Assembly (NCBI GenBank): GCA_903859705.1
Contig: CAIONQ010000098.1
Span: 1-54,640, forward strand
Length of the DNA stretch: 54,640 nt
Reading direction: 5' to 3'
From: an uncultured Chthonomonas sp.
GTDB taxonomy: Bacteria > Armatimonadota > Chthonomonadetes > Chthonomonadales > Chthonomonadaceae
The notes beneath the pieces were generated by a model. It saw only the letters and a list, made by a program, of their open reading frames with translations, was not told the DNA's origin and ran no database searches. The translations under genes were made by a program, and so were the position numbers. Position 1 is the first letter of the stretch, and each line of letters opens with the position of its first letter. Shown one piece after another: positions 53,576 to 54,640 of the stretch.

Positions 53576-54640
53576 TCACTTGACCAGTTTAGCCAACATG
53601 GTTACTAACTCCTCACCATGAATGTCGACGGCAGCGATTCTGCCATCCTTGCCAACGAGGAAGGTGGCGGGAATGGCGGTGATGCCATAGGTGACCGCAG
53701 ACGGCGTATTCCATCCTTTGCCATCAAATGACTGGGGCCAGGACAGGCTATGGTCTTTGAGAAACTTAACCACCATGTCCTTACGTTCCGCGCCATCCAG
53801 CGAGATGCCAATGACCTCGAAGCCCTTGGCGTGATACTTATCATACGCCGATTTTATCCCTGGTAGGGAAGCGACGCAGGGGCCGCACCAAGTCGCCCAA
53901 TAGTCTACCAGCACCACTTTGCCTTTCATAGCGGCGAGATCCACCCTGGTACCGTCGAGCGCAGTGAACGCTATCTTGAGAGCGCCTCCGACTACTGGCC
54001 TGCCGCACATGCCTTCACATGCGGCAAACAGATGCGACGTTCCCTCTTTGTCGGTGCTGCCAGCAAATTCCTTTTTTCCGCGCGAGATCAGCTCTCTTGC
54101 CTTGGCCAGACTTGCTGGCTTATTCGATGCTGTCAGGCGATACACCCACTCATTGAGATTTGTCCCGAGAGCTCCAAAGTCCCTGGGGGTTTCCTTGACC
54201 AAAAAGGCGTGCTCCCTTTCCAGAGCGACCAGCGCCCGGTCCTCGGCCTCGATTCCGACGTAACACTCGAACTGAAACCGAAGTCCTTCCTTGAGTTCTT
54301 TGGCGTTGGCTCTGGCGACAAGATACTGATATTCCCTTTCCAGAGTGGCCAGCGCCCTCTTCTTATCCTTGGCCTCGTCACGGTAGTACATGAAGAGCTG
54401 CTGCAGTCCGTCTCTAAAATTACGGGCATTGGGATTGGCTGCGAGATACTCCTCTAGCGCCCTCGCCTGCGCCATGGTAGAAACTTTGTTATTCAGGGGC
54501 ATTTCATCGGAGGCGATACAGATCGTCCCGTCATTTCCCATCGAGGTAACCGCCCACCATTTACCATGAAATTGGAACGGCTGACTCCCGTTCACCACTT
54601 CACCTGCGTTGCGCTTCCCATCACCGTTGAAATCGAACCA
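53576..54640 (-). CDS. TlpA-family thioredoxin fusion, N-terminus outside window
   Basis: The frame is open to the right edge; 354 codons seen. The N-terminal part starts WFDFNGDGKRNAGE, a piece typical of secreted proteins of this type. Helical repeats with EREYQYLV and EREHAFLV lie about 85-160. The end is a TlpA thioredoxin: VLVDYWATWCGPCVASLP, ITAIPATFLVG. The thioredoxin half is closely similar to that at 21.6-21.97 kb, so the two are paralogues with different front domains. Confidence 0.85.
   Translation of the reverse strand, partial: WFDFNGDGKRNAGEVVNGSQPFQFHGKWWAVTSMGNDGTICIASDEMPLNNKVSTMAQARALEEYLAANPNARNFRDGLQQLFMYYRDEAKDKKRALATLEREYQYLVARANAKELKEGLRFQFECYVGIEAEDRALVALEREHAFLVKETPRDFGALGTNLNEWVYRLTASNKPASLAKARELISRGKKEFAGSTDKEGTSHLFAACEGMCGRPVVGGALKIAFTALDGTRVDLAAMKGKVVLVDYWATWCGPCVASLPGIKSAYDKYHAKGFEVIGISLDGAERKDMVVKFLKDHSLSWPQSFDGKGWNTPSAVTYGITAIPATFLVGKDGRIAAVDIHGEELVTMLAKLVK

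Overview
This is a bacterial chromosomal window of about 54.6 kb with roughly balanced base composition, coding on both strands and with short intergenic gaps. The gene content fits an environmental, polysaccharide-handling bacterium of the Armatimonadota/Planctomycetota type. Evidence for that is three PEP-CTERM surface proteins, TlpA thioredoxins fused to long periplasmic domains, a BTAD-P-loop-TPR mega-regulator, BlaI/BlaR1-type regulation, a NADase-type glycan-binding protein and many secreted carbohydrate-active proteins. The phylum is an inference from family content; there is no rRNA or housekeeping marker. I see no tRNA, rRNA, CRISPR array or intact insertion sequence.

Layout. 1-214 is the 3' end of a cell-surface Ig-like repeat protein with its terminator. 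383-9136 is a polysaccharide export/synthesis operon: flippase, Wzz-type chain-length protein with a degenerate tyrosine-kinase domain, three GT4 glycosyltransferases, a possible 27-residue small protein and a nucleotidyltransferase-like protein. A PEP-CTERM protein follows at 9556. A class V aminotransferase C-terminal remnant lies at about 10.3-10.5 kb. 10515-16260 is a three-gene minus-strand operon of secreted carbohydrate enzymes (esterase, RIFT-barrel/alpha-barrel protein, GH99-like protein with LamG), divergent from a secreted beta-helix protein. A di-heme cytochrome, DinB protein, LolA-like/TlpA fusion, BlaI-BlaR1 pair, GDPD phosphodiesterase, TPR and ankyrin-type secreted proteins and a GH39-like hydrolase fill 18.7-30.4 kb. 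30.4-32.6 kb holds a truncated Rpn-type nuclease/transposase, a HicA-like/eRF1-like protein and a triple-BON stress protein.

The most unusual locus is the minus-strand operon 38458->33258. It has a small single-pass membrane protein, a truncated-BTAD/AAA-like ATPase lacking the Walker B glutamate, a second membrane-anchored AAA-like ATPase with a coiled coil, and a 14-blade WD40 protein. The last two read as a single ancestral protein split by a frameshift. The genes are linked by 4-base start/stop overlaps except at that split. A signalling or conflict-type (STAND-like) machine is a reasonable hypothesis, not proven.

The right end has a glycan-binding secreted protein, two more PEP-CTERM proteins, a DUF4352-like secreted protein, the 1157-residue regulator, a tyrosinase, a four-fold repeat protein of unknown function, a zinc alcohol dehydrogenase, a phage-like hypothetical protein, a GNAT acetyltransferase, and a GH30 gene whose 5' end is cut off next to a long hairpin. 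Last comes a TlpA-family gene running off the window.
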